DNA of 64,000 bases, taken from NCBI GenBank assembly GCA_018398585.1, contig JAGTTD010000008.1, forward strand, positions 12,474,501 through 12,538,500, in the 5' to 3' direction. Shown in pieces: positions 34,266 through 46,496 of this stretch (position 1 is the first letter of the stretch; each line of letters opens with the position of its first letter). A program made the translations under genes and the position numbers. The notes under the pieces are model-generated. The model searched no databases. It worked only from the letters and a program-made list of their open reading frames with translations, and was not told the DNA's origin. The DNA comes from Simmondsia chinensis (Eukaryota; Streptophyta; Magnoliopsida; Caryophyllales; Simmondsiaceae).

Positions 34266-35215
34266 CCTGATCTTGTAACTTAAAATGAGAATGACCTTCA
34301 ATCCCTGAAACATTACGGATTGAATTAAATTTAATAACATAGCTCTTGAAGATTTGTACGTGGTATGATGACGTTTTGAACTTGTTATCAAATAAGATGT
34401 ATGTAAAATGAGGCGGGCGTGTACCATGCGTATTAGTATATAACTTACCTTGTAACTTAAAACGAGTATAACTTTCAATCCTTCAAGAGTAATAGATTGA
34501 ATTAGATTTCAAAACAAAGCTCCTGAAGTTTTTTATTTAGTTGTGATAATTTTTTGAATTATGATCAAAGAAGATATATAAAATACGAGGCAGGCATGTG
34601 CTGCGCGTATTAGTGGTTAAGTAACATGACCTAGTAACTTGAAAACGGGCATAACTTTCAATCCGTGACGGGTTATGGATCGAATTTCATATCAAAAAGA
34701 AACTCTTGAATATTTCTAGTTGGCTACAATGATTTTTGAAACTTTGGTCGAATGAAAATGTATAAAAGAAGAGGTTCGAGTTATCCACGTGCATTTGTTA
34801 GATAACTTAACTTGCAACTTAAAATGGGCATAACTTTTAATCTGTGAAGAGTTACTGATCGAATTATATATCATAACAAAGAGTTGAGGAGTTCTATGTA
34901 GTTTTATTTTTTTCATCTCAGATCAAATAAAATGCATAAACAATGAGCTAGGTGTTTACTGCTCTTATTGGATATATAACTTGCGTTATAAATTGAAATA
35001 GGCATAACCTTTAATATGTGAGGTGCTATGGATCGAATTACATATCAAAATGAAGCTATTGAAGCATTCTATGTTATTATAATGATTTTTTAAACTTTTG
35101 ATAAAATAAAATGTATAAAAGATGAGGTTGGCATTTTTCGCGCGTATTAGTTAAATAATATACCTTGCAACGTAAATTGGGCCTCACTTTCAATTGGTGA
35201 AGAGTTACAAAATGA
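34266..35215. repeat. Tandem array E: about five diverged copies of a ~178-bp unit
   Basis: Units start near 34271, 34449, 34629, 34808, 34983 and 35164 (the last partial) with CTTGTAACTTAAAAyGGGCATAACTTTCAATC. They continue with GAGTTAyGGATCGAATT, CAAAGCTCTTGAAG, TATAATGATTTTTGAACTTTTG, AAATGTATAAAAGATGAGG and CGCGTATTAGTTA. Copies differ by roughly 20-30 percent by eye. The period is satellite-like but the array is short. Confidence 0.85.
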
Positions 35216-35960
35216 ATTTTTGGTTTTTGTGGTAGTCTGCCACAATTTTGGACTCTTGTTTTTTTGCCCAAGTCTCATGTAGAAATATCTAGAAGAGGAG
35301 AGTCTAGTTTATATATCCACTTGTTATTGTACTTGCTAAAAGTATTGTGGGTTTTGTGAATAGACTCGTGACGAGTTGTTGTTGTTGGGTTACACTCAAG
35401 GCCTTTGGATCGTGCTTGAGGTGTCTTCTTTAATTCACCTCAAAAGTGCTACATTGAGTAGTTGTCCGTAGTCCAGCCTCGAGGCTCGAGGTTACAAGTT
35501 TGAGCTCAAGTACGTGCCTTGACCACATTTTTTCCCACTCTTTCCTTAACTGATATTTCCCATAACTTACCAAATTTTTAGGCCCCCGTATCTGCCACTT
35601 TCCTTATTTAAGGTGGATTCTTTGCCATTACCTTTTTCTTAACCTCGAATTATTTTACCTTTAAGTACGTATCCTCAGGCTTTTATTTAGATGATCAAAA
35701 ATATTATTAATATAGAATTTCTTCTTCTCCTTCACAACTTTCTTTTTCTCCCAAATATGAGCAAGTTGGGGACTACTCCATCCCATCTCCCCATAGTACA
35801 TTGCTGAGGTGGGTGTCGTGTGAACCCAAAGGGTTGCAATGCCGTTCATCACACTGTATCCCAGTGCGGGAATAAATTACTTAGGGCACCACGCATAACT
35901 TTTTCGGTTATCTTTTTCCATTTTGTCCTTCCGTAAAATTCATTTCTTTCATCACTTCTG
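35216..35960 (+). repeat. LTR-like dispersed repeat, related to 57.62-58.21 kb
   Basis: Not coding. The segment gagcaagttggggactactcc, ccatctccc, ctgaggtgggtg and the CT-rich run before it (35715-35755) align in order with 58010-58130 (gagcaagttggggcgtactcc, ccatcaccc, ctgtgttgggtg). A CT-rich block followed by this segment is typical of an LTR U3-R-U5. Its position right after the tandem arrays suggests the 3' LTR of the element that owns them. The boundaries are not defined. Confidence 0.45.
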
Positions 35961-35972
35961 TAATCTCGAAAT

Positions 35973-37168
35973 TGATGCTTACTTGTTGTTTGCTTAGCAA
36001 GTGCATTAATTTGTATCAAGTAATACGGAGTGAGGAGAGTATTATTCCCACGGGGGTTGTTATTGAATCAGTACCGAAAATAGTAGTTTCATCACTATTT
36101 AAAAGGCCGAAATTTATAGTTTTTTGTTATGTAATGAGCAAAAGAAAAATACCTAAAGAGGTTACTGATATTTTTAATGGTTTTCTGATTTAATTTGGTT
36201 TGTAATCTGATTTCACCTAGTTGCATTAATACGCCTTTCTATTCTAAGTATTCAAGTTGTTATTACATGTTGATGGTCAAAAACCCTAATTTACTAAATA
36301 TTCTCTCTCAAGAAACATTTAACATGCTTGTTTACATATTAACGCATCAATCTCATTCATGATTTTAAATAAGCAAATATTTTCGAAGATCCATGGTTTT
36401 AAGACCACACAAATTGGGTTAATCTATCTCTAGCATTTACTCAATTTGTGGTGTTTATCACTTTAGCATTCATCATAAATCTCCTCTTCAACTCATTATG
36501 AATAATTATAGGCTTCGAATGGTGATTAAGCATTCAAAACTCATGAAGAACAATGATAAACACTTCTACAACGTAGTAAACAAAACATTGAATACGTCGA
36601 ATTAGAAAAGAGCGTATATTACTACTTAGGCTACATCATAGCCTTGGAAAAAAATTAGCTCATGATAGACATAATAACTCAAAACAAAGAAAAAATTCAA
36701 GAACTTCAAAGAAGAAAAGCATAGAAAGAACTCAAAAATGCAAAATTAAAAACCAAATTTTCCTTCCTTCCTTCTTCTTCTTCCACTCGATTTTCCTCCC
36801 TTTCTTTCTACTTTCTATTTAGTTTTTTTTTTGCTAGATGAGATGATAGAACACTTCCACAACCTCCCTATTTATAGTACATAAGGTCGAGATTACTTAA
36901 AATAAAAAATATAGCGAGCTTAAAGCTCATTACACCAATTTGCGGTTTTCTTCCTTTTTTTTTTGCATTGGCCGCCCAAAATTAGTCTTGACATCATCTT
37001 GAACATGTTAATAAATTGTTTAATCCATCCTTGCACTTGATTTGTTCATTTTGCAACCCAAATTTGTAAGTTGAAATGAATTGTGCAATAACGATAAAAA
37101 TTTGATGTATAATGGTTAGAAACCGAACTAAAATGATATGAATAATTTATATTAAATTGGACTTGTCA
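35973..37168 (-). repeat. 3' LTR of the Athila-like element
   Basis: About 1196 bp. On the minus strand it begins TGACAAGTCCAATTTAATAT after the polypurine tract (AGTTTGGGGGTATTT) and ends AAGTAAGCATCA. It is homologous to the LTR at 957-2382 but in the opposite orientation. It has no coding content. Confidence 0.8.
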
Positions 37169-38559
37169 AAATACCCCCAAACTTAAATCTTGCTTGTCCT
37201 CAAGCAAGATTAAACATTACAGTGCAGGATCTCATTCTTTTTAAGAATTTATCGCAATTCACAGCAAGACTACTTCTATTAGAAAAAAATGATTGAGACT
37301 CAAAGTTTTGAAGCAAAACAATCTTTCCAAGGAAAAACACATCAATCACATAGGTAACCAAATTCAAAAGTTCGCTAAGCATATTAACTTTATCTGTTCT
37401 TTCTAATCTCAAGACATTCAAACCGAATAGATGACAAAAATCATGCCATTTATAACAAGACTTCTTAGGTATGCCCATGACTAAAAGTTATTCACAAAAT
37501 TTTATTTTAATATTGTTTTTAAGTTGCTAAGTTCCTTGTTAGCTTTCTAAGTACCCCGTGTAGCGAGATTTCCATGCGACAGCTCCCATTCAAGTTGGCC
37601 CAGTATACCAGGTGTTGAGACACCCCTAAGGATCTACTTGCTCGAGGTACCAAGGCACAAAACCATCACACCGTAGAACATATCCTAATTATAGATGTTT
37701 TTAACAAGAAAGCAGTGCTTAGTGATTCTCTCCCTCTATTTTTATTATATTGTCTTCTTTTTCAAAAAGAAAGGGAAAACAGCTATGCTAACCAGTGAAC
37801 TCAAATGCCATGGTTTTGTCAAGATGGTGCCTTAGAATAGATCATGTTTTGCAATTCGGGCATAAAAACAATTGATTCCCAGGTTATTCAAGCCTAATTA
37901 AAGTAATTACGCTAAAAAAAGTAGAAAAGTTTCTTAAAAAGCATGTTGATAAGATCTCCAAAATTTTTTTGTAAATTTTTATTTTTTTTTTGCGGTTTTA
38001 AATTGGTTCAAAATATGCAAGAAAAATTTAAAAGACTGCTGATTTAAACTATAGAAAATCTTTTTTTGTTGGCCGATACTATCTACATCTCCATACAAAG
38101 GCTCGAAACTCTGGGTGGCACTGTAGCTGACTATAAAAGGTAGAATAAGACTGACAAGAAAAAAAATTTTTGAAGAATTTTGCTCAAAAGTTTAAAAATG
38201 TTACAAAATGTCTCTCCCACCCCCAAACATAAAGTTAACATTGTCCTCGATGTTAAAAGAAATATAAGGAACGAAGTAGTAGGTGAGAGATACTTCTGAG
38301 GTTTGAGGATTTCTGTTTGATGATGAATGTTGATATCATGCTATCCCAAATTTGTTTCAAAAACCTATAGAACAAAATGTACACAACCATCTTCTTCCTT
38401 TACGACAAGCAAGTAACTGAGCCCAAGGTTTGGTCTCCGATTCATATTTCATCGAACAATTAAAGGAAATTGAAAGAGAAGAAGTCAGATAGTAAACTTG
38501 GGTTGTCTCCCTAGAAGTGCTTAAGTTACAGTCGTTAGCTCGTCTCTTTGAGTGGATCA
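37169..38559 (-). other. 3' untranslated region of the Athila-like element
   Basis: No supported coding frame and no envelope-like ORF. Near 37200-37500 and 37690-37870 it matches bases 1-200 and 610-956 in reverse orientation. The 92-codon frame at 37200-37478 is shared with that copy only as DNA and contains stops there. Confidence 0.6.
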
Positions 38560-40896
38560 TTTGACGTCTTTGAGATGAATGGACAATTTTTGTGGCTTGA
38601 GCATTCCATCAATATAAGGTTTCATCCTTTGATCGTTAACTTTGAATGTGCCCTTCTTCTCATCTTGAATCTCGATTGTGCCATATGGAAAAACATGAGT
38701 CACAGCAGAGGGTCCTGACCATTTGGAGCGCAATTTCCCTGGGAAAATTCGTAACTAGGAGTTAAAAGGTAAAACTCTTTGTTTGACTACGAACTCCCTG
38801 TTCAGAAAATGCTTGTCATGCTATCTTTTGGTCCGGTCCTTGTAAATTCGAGCATTTTCATAGGCTTCATTCCTAAATTCATCCATTTCATTGATTTGCA
38901 GTAACCTCTTCTCTCCTGCAGCTTCTAAGTTGAAATTCAAGATTTTTATGGCCTAGTATGCTTTATGATCCAATTCTACTGGTAAATGAAAATCATTGCC
39001 ATAAACCAGTCGATACGGAGACATTTCAATAGGTGTTTTGAATGCTGTCCTATATGCCCAAAGTGCGTCATCTAACTTTTTTGACCAATCTTTTCTACAA
39101 TCACTAACAGTCTTTTCAAGAATGGTGTTCAATTCTTGATTTGAAATTTTCACTTGACCACTTGTTTGAGGATGGTATGGAGCACCCACATGGTGTGTGA
39201 CTCCATACTTTCTTAATAAAGCTTTAAGTTGATGGTCACGAAAATGCTTTCCACCATCATTTATAATTTCTCTAGGAGTTCCAAATCGGGAAAAGATATT
39301 CTTTCTTACAAAGTTGACCACAACTCTTGCATCATTGGTCGGAAAAGTAGTTGTTTTAACCCACTTTGATACATAATCTAGAGCAACAAAAATAAATCTA
39401 TTAGAAAATGATGAAGGAAAAGGACCCATGAAATCCATCCCACAAACGTCAAATAATTCAACAACTAAAATGTTGTTTAGGGGCATTTCATGTCTTCTAT
39501 AAATATTTCCTGTTTTTTGGAAATATTTCCTATTCTTTGACATCAATCATATTTACTAATAAATTTTGATTGTAAAACCTTAGCTACAGTCCTTGTACCA
39601 CCATAATGACCACCAGTTTCCAAGGAATGGCAATGACGCAGAATGTCTTTCATTTCTTCTTCTAGTACACACCTCCTGATGATTTGGTCTGCACAATGCT
39701 TATATAAGATTGGTACATCCCAAAAATAATGCTTTAAATCTGTGAAGAACTTCTTCTCCTGTTGATAAGCCAAGTCCTTGGGTAGTTCCTGTGCAGCCAA
39801 AAAGTTAACAATGTCAGCGTACCATGGATAATCTGGATTTTTGCTTACCATCATAACACTTTCATCCGCGAATTTTTCATTGATAGGCGGACTTTCATCC
39901 TCTCATTCAAGGCATGATAAATGACCCAGCACAACATTCTCTGTTCCTTTCTTATCCTGAATTTCTGAATCAAATTCTTGAAGCAATAAAATCCATCTTA
40001 TCAGTCTCAGTTTTGCATCTTATTTTGCAAAGAGGTAATTAAGAGCAAAGTGATCAGTCTAAACAATTACCTTAGAATTTAGAAAGTAAGAACGAAAATT
40101 TTCAAATGCAAAAACCAGAGTTAGTAATTCCTTCTCGATGGTAGCATAGTTAACCCGTGCATCCGTTAAAGTCTTACTTGCATAGTAAATTACATGAAAC
40201 TTTTTGTTCGTTCTTTTCCCTAGAACAACCCCTACTGCATAGTCACTAGCATCGCACATAAGTTCAAAGTGAAAGGTCCAATCGGGTGCTATGATTATTG
40301 GTGTAGATACTAGTTTTTTTTTTCAAAGTTTAAAAATATGTATACAGTCACTATCTAAGTTAAAAGGGACACCCTTCACAAATAAATTGCAGAGAGGCTT
40401 ACTGATCTTTGAGAAGTCCTTAATAAACCTTCTATATAAGCCTACATGACCCAAGAAACTTCAATTGCCCTTAATATTACTAGGGAGTGGTAATTGCTTA
40501 ATCACTTCAGTTTTTTCTCCATCAACCTCAATTCCCTTTTTCGAAATCATACGCCCTAACACAATGCCTTCCTATACCGTGAAATTACATTTCTCCAAAT
40601 TCAAAACAAGATTAGTAGCAGTTAATCTTTGTAAAACTATAGAGAGGTTGGCTAAACAATCGTCACATGACGACCCAAAGACTGAAAAATTATCCATGAA
40701 TACCCCTATGAATTGTTCCACCATGTCACTAAAGGTTTCCATCATACAACGTTGAAATGTGGCAATAGTATTGCATAATCCAAAAAGCATTCTCCTATAG
40801 GCAAAGGTACCATACGGACAGGTAAAAGTGGTATTTTCTTGATATTCCAATGCTATGGCAATTTGGTTGTATCCTGAATAACCCTCAAGGAAACAG
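38560..40896 (-). pseudogene. Athila-like pol: RT 3' half, RNase H, integrase
   Basis: Reverse transcriptase resumes at 40850 with TFTCPYGTFAYRRMLFGLCN and FSDMVEQFIGVFMDNFSVFG. The usual FMDD/FVDD catalytic pair is FMDN here. RNase H: MCDASDYAVGVVLGKR (40211-40259) and NYATIEKELLTLVFAFENF. Integrase zinc region: HSLETGGHYGGTRTVAKVL. The core has DFMGPFPSSF, NDGGKHF and SNQELNTILE, so D, D and E are retained. The C-terminal part (ENARIYKDRTKR, FPGKLRSKWSGPSAV) runs to about 38560 with stops. The 39543/39546 ORFs overlap by a frameshift, and the RT-RNase H stretch 40260-40570 is broken. Confidence 0.85.
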
Positions 40897-40901
40897 TAAT
40901 A

Positions 40902-41336
40902 TGTTAAGATTCAAAGATTTCTCTTAAATCTTAACCCTGGCTGGGGTAGAGAGAGTATGAGATGAGAAAGAATATAGAGTTTAGATGAGAGAAAGAAGGG
41001 AAAGGAGATGAGAAAGTAGAGAGGATATCAAAGATATCAATTCATTCATCAAAGTTATGAGATTACAAGCCTAAGCCTTACTATTTATACTACCTACATG
41101 ATATGATATATTACATTGTATCTAACTCATGCTATAACCACCAACCACCCACTAAGCCGCCACTATTGACCAGTATTGACCACCTAAGCTCTAGACTTCA
41201 CTTATTACATGACTTCACCAAAGATTAAGCTACTAATTACAATATCAACTAGGTATTACAACTCAATAGGCTCGATTCCACGCCTTATTACATTTATACT
41301 TTATTTCATATGCCCCCTATTATGAGAATCATAACA
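40902..41336 (-). repeat. 3' LTR of the nested element
   Basis: 435 bp, from TGTTAAGATTCAAAG to GAATCATAACA as read on the + strand. A CT-rich tract appears as the GA-rich run at 40945-41035. Confidence 0.92.
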
Positions 41337-41608
41337 ATACTCCCCCCTTTAAAAGATTCTTGTCCCCAAGAATCAAGAAGAAAGTTGAAGCTTGAAGAAG
41401 CAATGCCACAATAGGAAACACGAGCTAAACATGAAGCAAAATTGGATGTAGAGCTGCAACTACAAGAATGCAGCAGCATCCTGCAGATCAGTAATAGAAG
41501 TTGATGGTTTACTGATCACTTGAACACTAGCAACTTTGGTTTTCATTTCTGAGCCTTGAAATCACTTATTGATGTAAAGGTAAAAATTGAAGTTGATGGT
41601 GATGAACT

Positions 41609-43576
41609 TCAAGCTGGAATTGCAACTGAAAGAACTTCTGAAATTGCATCTGAATAATTCCATGTTGATGCATAATGTGAAGTAATTCTAGAAATGAGCT
41701 GCTTCTGATCTCTGCCGCGATGTCTTGCATCTGATTTGGAGTAAACTTCGGGTGGTCTACTCAGGTCAAACCAAATCAACCACAATCTGACTCTAATCAT
41801 CCCACATACTGGCCTCATGTTGCAGCTCATACATCCACGCATCACTCTACTGCAAGAACGTACAGATGACCATGAGAACAGCAGCTGCCACCAAACACTC
41901 ACTGCTTCCATCCCAAATTTGTAATAATGGAACTCCTTTTTACATAGCTCGAGCACTCTTCTGCTGTTAGATGGCCTGAGATGCACATTAGTAGCTTGAG
42001 TCACATGTTCCAATTGTCTCAACTTCTTCAAGCCTTGAACTTCTTCACCGGGTTTAGGAGGACGTTTGACATTCATGTTTGCACTTAGATAAATCAAAAC
42101 TCCCCTTGAAAAAGGGAATAAATCATCCCGATCGGCATGCCGACAGTGCACAACAACTTCTGGAATTGGATCTCCAATCACTTCTTTGACATCCAAGGCT
42201 ATATTGCTGATTTCTACTCCGATTTGAGCTGGAGTTTTCCTCATCCTTGCATTAATCTTCTCCATCCAAACATTAAAGAAATATTGGAGCTTATGCATAT
42301 GATTTTTCCATTCCGAACTGCCACAATATATCACCCAAAACACACTCGAATTCTGCACCAAATCAGGACCATTATGTTGCAGTGTATCCCAATCTTCAAG
42401 CGCTATCACCTTTATCATTTTTCCACCAATGCATGTGCCGACATTGCAGGGACTTCCAATACCAAACATATCAGTTAAAGCACCAATTGTACTGACTTTT
42501 GGCTACACAGATTTCTGTTTCAGTATATTACCACATTTATACACATCTAACAACTCCATTGCTTGTTCAACCACATTGCTTCGCCTTTGTTGAACCTTGA
42601 AACGTACTCGTGCAGCTTGATTAATTCTTTTTAGCAGAGAATCAGCCCTTTTCGGCTTCATATAAACTTGAAAATCTTCTCCCGGTTCAGGAGGCAGGTC
42701 GTCATATGAGTGTATAAGATGCCATGGAGAAGTGTTTAAGAAGTTTGGTGGTGCTTTCATTGTCACTACAGCAGCAACACAAAGTTTTTCAGATGGAATC
42801 ACAGGTTCTGCTGCAACTAATCCTTGTATTCCTGCATACATACAGGTAAGAGCAGCATCATGAGCTAATTCCAGTGGATCATCAAGCATACTAGGCTGAA
42901 CCACAACCTCACGCTTCAACTTAGGCTTTGTCAACTTCTTTTTACCCCCAAAATCTTTCAACGCTTCACTTAGATGATTCCTCTTTGCCGTACTTTTTGC
43001 TTCCTTTAACATTCCTTGGACAAGGAAATCGTATTCCCCTTCCCCTTCCTGATGCATGTCATACTGCGCCTCATCATCAGCAAGAGACTCTAACTCTAGC
43101 AAAGAGTCTTCATAAGGATTATCTCGTTCATCCTCAGGTTCAACCAACTCGTGTTCATCAATTGCTGCATTACCTTGGTCCAATGCTTCTTCAACTACAT
43201 TAAGTGGCTCCATATTGTGCACTTCAGCTATTGCGATTTTATCAGCCTCACAATACACCTGATGATTCGATTCTTCAAAAGGCCTCACTGGTTGAACAGC
43301 AGGAGAGTTTGGCCTTCTAAATTGTTCTCGAATCTCAGCTAATTTCACTTCAAGTTCCTCCCTACACTGTTCCCAACGCTTGTTAATCCCATCCTCTAAT
43401 TTTTGTGATTGAAAAATGACCTGATCAGATCTCTCCATTACAATCGGCTGAGCTTGCTGTTCAATCTTCAAGTTGTTTTGCTGGTTCATTTGCTGTATCC
43501 ATTCAGCATTAGATTTCTTGAGTTGATCAAACATTGTCTTCAGCCAATCCGGAATTGTTGCATCACTACCATCCAT
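41609..43576 (-). pseudogene. 655-codon element ORF of unknown function, one internal TAG
   Basis: Starts at the ATG at 43576 (MDGSDATIPDWLKTMFDQLK). Residues 1-90 are Gln/Lys/Glu-rich and probably coiled coil. Residues 100-190 are strongly acidic (VEPEDERDNPYEDSLLELES), then comes a basic segment (KDFGGKKKLTKPKLKREVVV), then PPEPGEDFQVYMKPKRADSL and a basic helix. The frame runs past a TAG at 42503-42505 without shift (KQKSV-stop-PKVSTIGALTDM) and continues with NVKRPPKPGEEVQGLKKLRQ to 41609. It has no zinc knuckle, protease or RT. The N-terminal coiled coil resembles gag starts in layout only. Some wording is loosely shared with the ORFs of the 5177 and 12784 elements. The long leader 43577-44602 is non-coding. 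Confidence 0.65.
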
Positions 43577-44618
43577 AATTGCTCTTAAACTTCACACTAT
43601 GAATTGATCTGAATGATTTTTGAATTAACCGCAGCACCAATTTTTTAAGATCAACAACTATCTGGATTTCAAGATCAGGTTTAAGAATCACCTCAGACTC
43701 CAACCCTACTGACGAACTTCGAAAAGAGGAAATTCGAGCAAACCCTAACCGCAATGTTAGTTAAGTAATTCGACTTATACTTCTGAATTACGCTCGGCTC
43801 TAGCTTGCAATCAAGTCCTCAACCCAATACCTAAAGCGAACTTCACGAACGAAATTAGATTTCAACAATTTTCGTTTCTCCTTTCCACTGTTAGATTTTC
43901 ACCTATGTTGTCAGAGTTTCGCCTAAGCAAATCGTGACTCGATAACATAAAATTCTTAAGAATCAACGCAGAATCTGACGAATTCTCACCACTTCTAAGC
44001 TTATCAACACAATTTCATCACAATTTAGCAAGAAAATCAGATTTGAATCGAGTTTGAACTTGCAATTCAAAAACAGTTACCTCAACTTCAATTTTTGAGT
44101 TGTAGAATCTGATTAAACCTCAATTCAGCTTGTTTCTGATCTTTTGATGATGATCGTGTGCAATGTGGATCAATTAGCTCACTTGTAACTTCTTCGCAAC
44201 GGATCAAAAGAGTGAATGATCAAGAACAGTTGGCTCAGCACCAAACTTCAGCAGCTTAAACTTGCTTCAGCACTCAACTTCTGCAGCGAATGCTTGATCA
44301 ATCCTATTGAATTCAATCTGAATCAGCTTTGATGTTGAATGTCCTCAACAAATACTGAACAATTAAACTTCCTTCAATGTAATTCGATCACTTTTAATCC
44401 CAACCGATACTCTTCCCAGGCACTTGCTGAAAACTGAAGCAGTAGCTGCCAATATCCACTTCAAAATTCAGATTTGGATTCTGATCACAAAATCTGAATT
44501 AAATCAGTGACACAATTGTTTTTATTGATTAATTACAATACAATTAATCGTATATTTTTGTAATTTCTTTCTAGATATGAGCTTGATTCGGAAGCCAAAT
44601 CAAGGCTCTGATACCAAT

Positions 44619-45053
44619 TGTTAAGATTTAAAGATTTCTCTTGAATCTTAACCCTGATTGGGATAGAGAGAGTATGAGATGAGAAAGAATATAGAGATTA
44701 GATGAGAGAAAGAAGGGAAAGGGGATGAGAAAGTGGAGAGGATATCAAAGATATCAATTCATTCATCAAAGTTATGAGATTACAAGCCTAAGCCTTACTA
44801 TTTATACTACTTACATGATATGATCTATTACATTGCATCTAACTCATGCTATAACCACCAACCACCCACTAAGCCGCCACTATTGACCGGCATTGATCAC
44901 CTAAGCTCTAGACTTCACTTATTACATGACATCACCAAAGCTTAAGCTACTAATTACAATATCAACAAGCTATTGCAACACAATAGGCTCAATTCCACGC
45001 CTTATTACATTTATACTTTATTTCATATGCCCTCTAATATGAGAATCATCACA
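44619..45053 (-). repeat. 5' LTR of the nested element
   Basis: 435 bp. Matches 40902-41336 without length change, and the PBS follows it on the minus-strand side (44603-44617). Confidence 0.92.
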
Positions 45054-45058
45054 TAATA

Positions 45059-46119
45059 CGAATGGCCAACAAGTTTTTCTTACATTTGATCAATGAATGG
45101 TAAGGAAAAATGGTCTTTTTGGATGGCATCATTAAGTTTCTTGTAATCTATACATACACTCCAACCTGTGACGGTCCTAGTAGGAATGAGCTCATTGTTC
45201 TCATTTTCTACTACGGTTACCCCCCCTTAGAACTACTTTCACTTGACTTATCCATGGACTATTAGATATGGAATAAATGATCCCGGCATCTAATAACTTA
45301 ACCACTTTTTTTCTTACCACATTCTTCATAGTCAGGTTTAATCGACGTTGTGGCTGCATGGTAGGCTTAAAGCTATTTTCCATGAGAATCTTATGCATAA
45401 GGAGGGGCTGATGTCAGAAAGGTTCCATTTGATGGCTAATTTATTCTACCTTAGAACCCTAACCAACCTTTCATGTTTGACATTACTCAAAGAAGCATTA
45501 ATAATAGCAGGATAAGTGTTGGAATTACTAAGATAAGCATGAGATTTGGAGGCTCGTCTTCTCTTATTCTCTGCTGAGTTTCATTCGCTTGTACGGCCTC
45601 TACTCTCGCTTTATAGTGCAAATTGAAATGTTCGTAATCTTCCAGGTATTGGGCACATTCCCTTATCAATTCGTTCTCAATGTCTAAGGTCTCTGACTTT
45701 GTTAGACACGCTTCAAGTGGTAACTTAAGGAATGTGTCCCAGAACTTCTCAATTACCAAACTGTCTATAATATCAACCTCGAAACTAGATTCCATGTTAG
45801 TGGGAAATTTCATAGCATTAAAAATGTTGAAGGTTATTACCTTTTCATCTTGCACTCTTAAAATGAGTTTCCCTTATTGTACATCTATCAGGGTCCTTCT
45901 TATAGCAAGGAAGGATCGTCCAATAATATGAGGTATCTCTCGATCCCCTTCCATGTCAAGTACTATGAAATTGGCCGGGAAGATGAATTTTTCAACCTTC
46001 AATGAGATGTCTTCAACCACACCTCTTGGATACTTGATCGATCTGTCCGCAAGTTGGAGGGATATTGTAGTTGGTTTCACCTCTCCCAAGCCAAGCTTCC
46101 TAAACATAGAGAGAGGCAT
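45059..46119 (-). pseudogene. Athila-like pol: protease and RT 5' half
   Basis: The aspartic protease region reads SMFRKLGLGEVKPTTISLQL, ADRSIKYPRGVVEDISLKV and FIVLDMEGDREIPHIIGRSF, the plant gypsy pattern. The active-site DTG-like part would lie just upstream, and the equivalent stretch at 46120-46190 reads DLGASINLMPLS. Then comes a linker (45487-45855) ending in a frameshift. RT starts at 45398 with MQPQRRLNLTMKNVVRKKVV and KLLDAGIIYSISNSPWISQV, and proceeds through CIDYKKLNDAIQKDHFPL (about 45110-45155) to the insertion at 45053. Catalytic residues lie on the other side of the insertion. Confidence 0.8.
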
Positions 46120-46496
46120 TAAATTAATGCTTGCACCTAAATCACATAAATCTTTATCAAAGCTAGTAGTTCCAAAGGTGCAAGGTATAGTGAAACTCCC
46201 TGGATCTTTTAGCTTGGGAGGTAACCTCTTTTGGAGTATGGCACAACATTCTTAAGTTAGTGCCACTATTTCAAATTCTCCTAACTTCCTTTTGTTAGAT
46301 AAGATTTCCTTCATAAATTTTGCATATTTGGGCATCTGCTCTAACATATCAGCAAAAGGGGCATCAATATGCAATTTTTTGAAAACTTCCAAAAATTAGC
46401 AAATTGTTCATCCACTTTTTTTTTTCCCCAATGCTAAGGAAATGGGATCTTCGGTTTGTAGGGCTGAGGTTCAGCCCTTTTCGATTCATCTTTGTT

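Larger units (their letters stand above)
40902..45053 (-). mobile_element. Non-autonomous LTR retrotransposon nested in the Athila-like RT
   Basis: Two 435-bp LTRs (40902-41336 and 44619-45053) are flanked by a perfect TAATA duplication (40897-40901 and 45054-45058). By hand count they differ at about 24 positions (5.5 percent). On the minus strand each LTR starts TGTKATGATTCTCATA and ends AATCTTAACA, followed on the 5' side by ATTGGTATCAGAGCC (PBS, 44603-44617). A polypurine tract reads AAAGGGGGGAGTAT next to the 3' LTR. Inside is one 655-codon ORF with a single internal TAG and no pol. It splits RT between GYNQIA on the right and LEYQENTTF on the left. Confidence 0.92.

Noticed and set aside
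34017..34478. 153-codon minus-strand frame
   Set aside because: Spans two unrelated tandem arrays; it is a repeat shadow.
37169..38559. Possible envelope-like ORF of an Athila element
   Set aside because: Position would fit, but no long frame, signal peptide or membrane segment is present.
42137..42478. 113-codon + strand frame
   Set aside because: Antisense shadow of the 655-codon element ORF.
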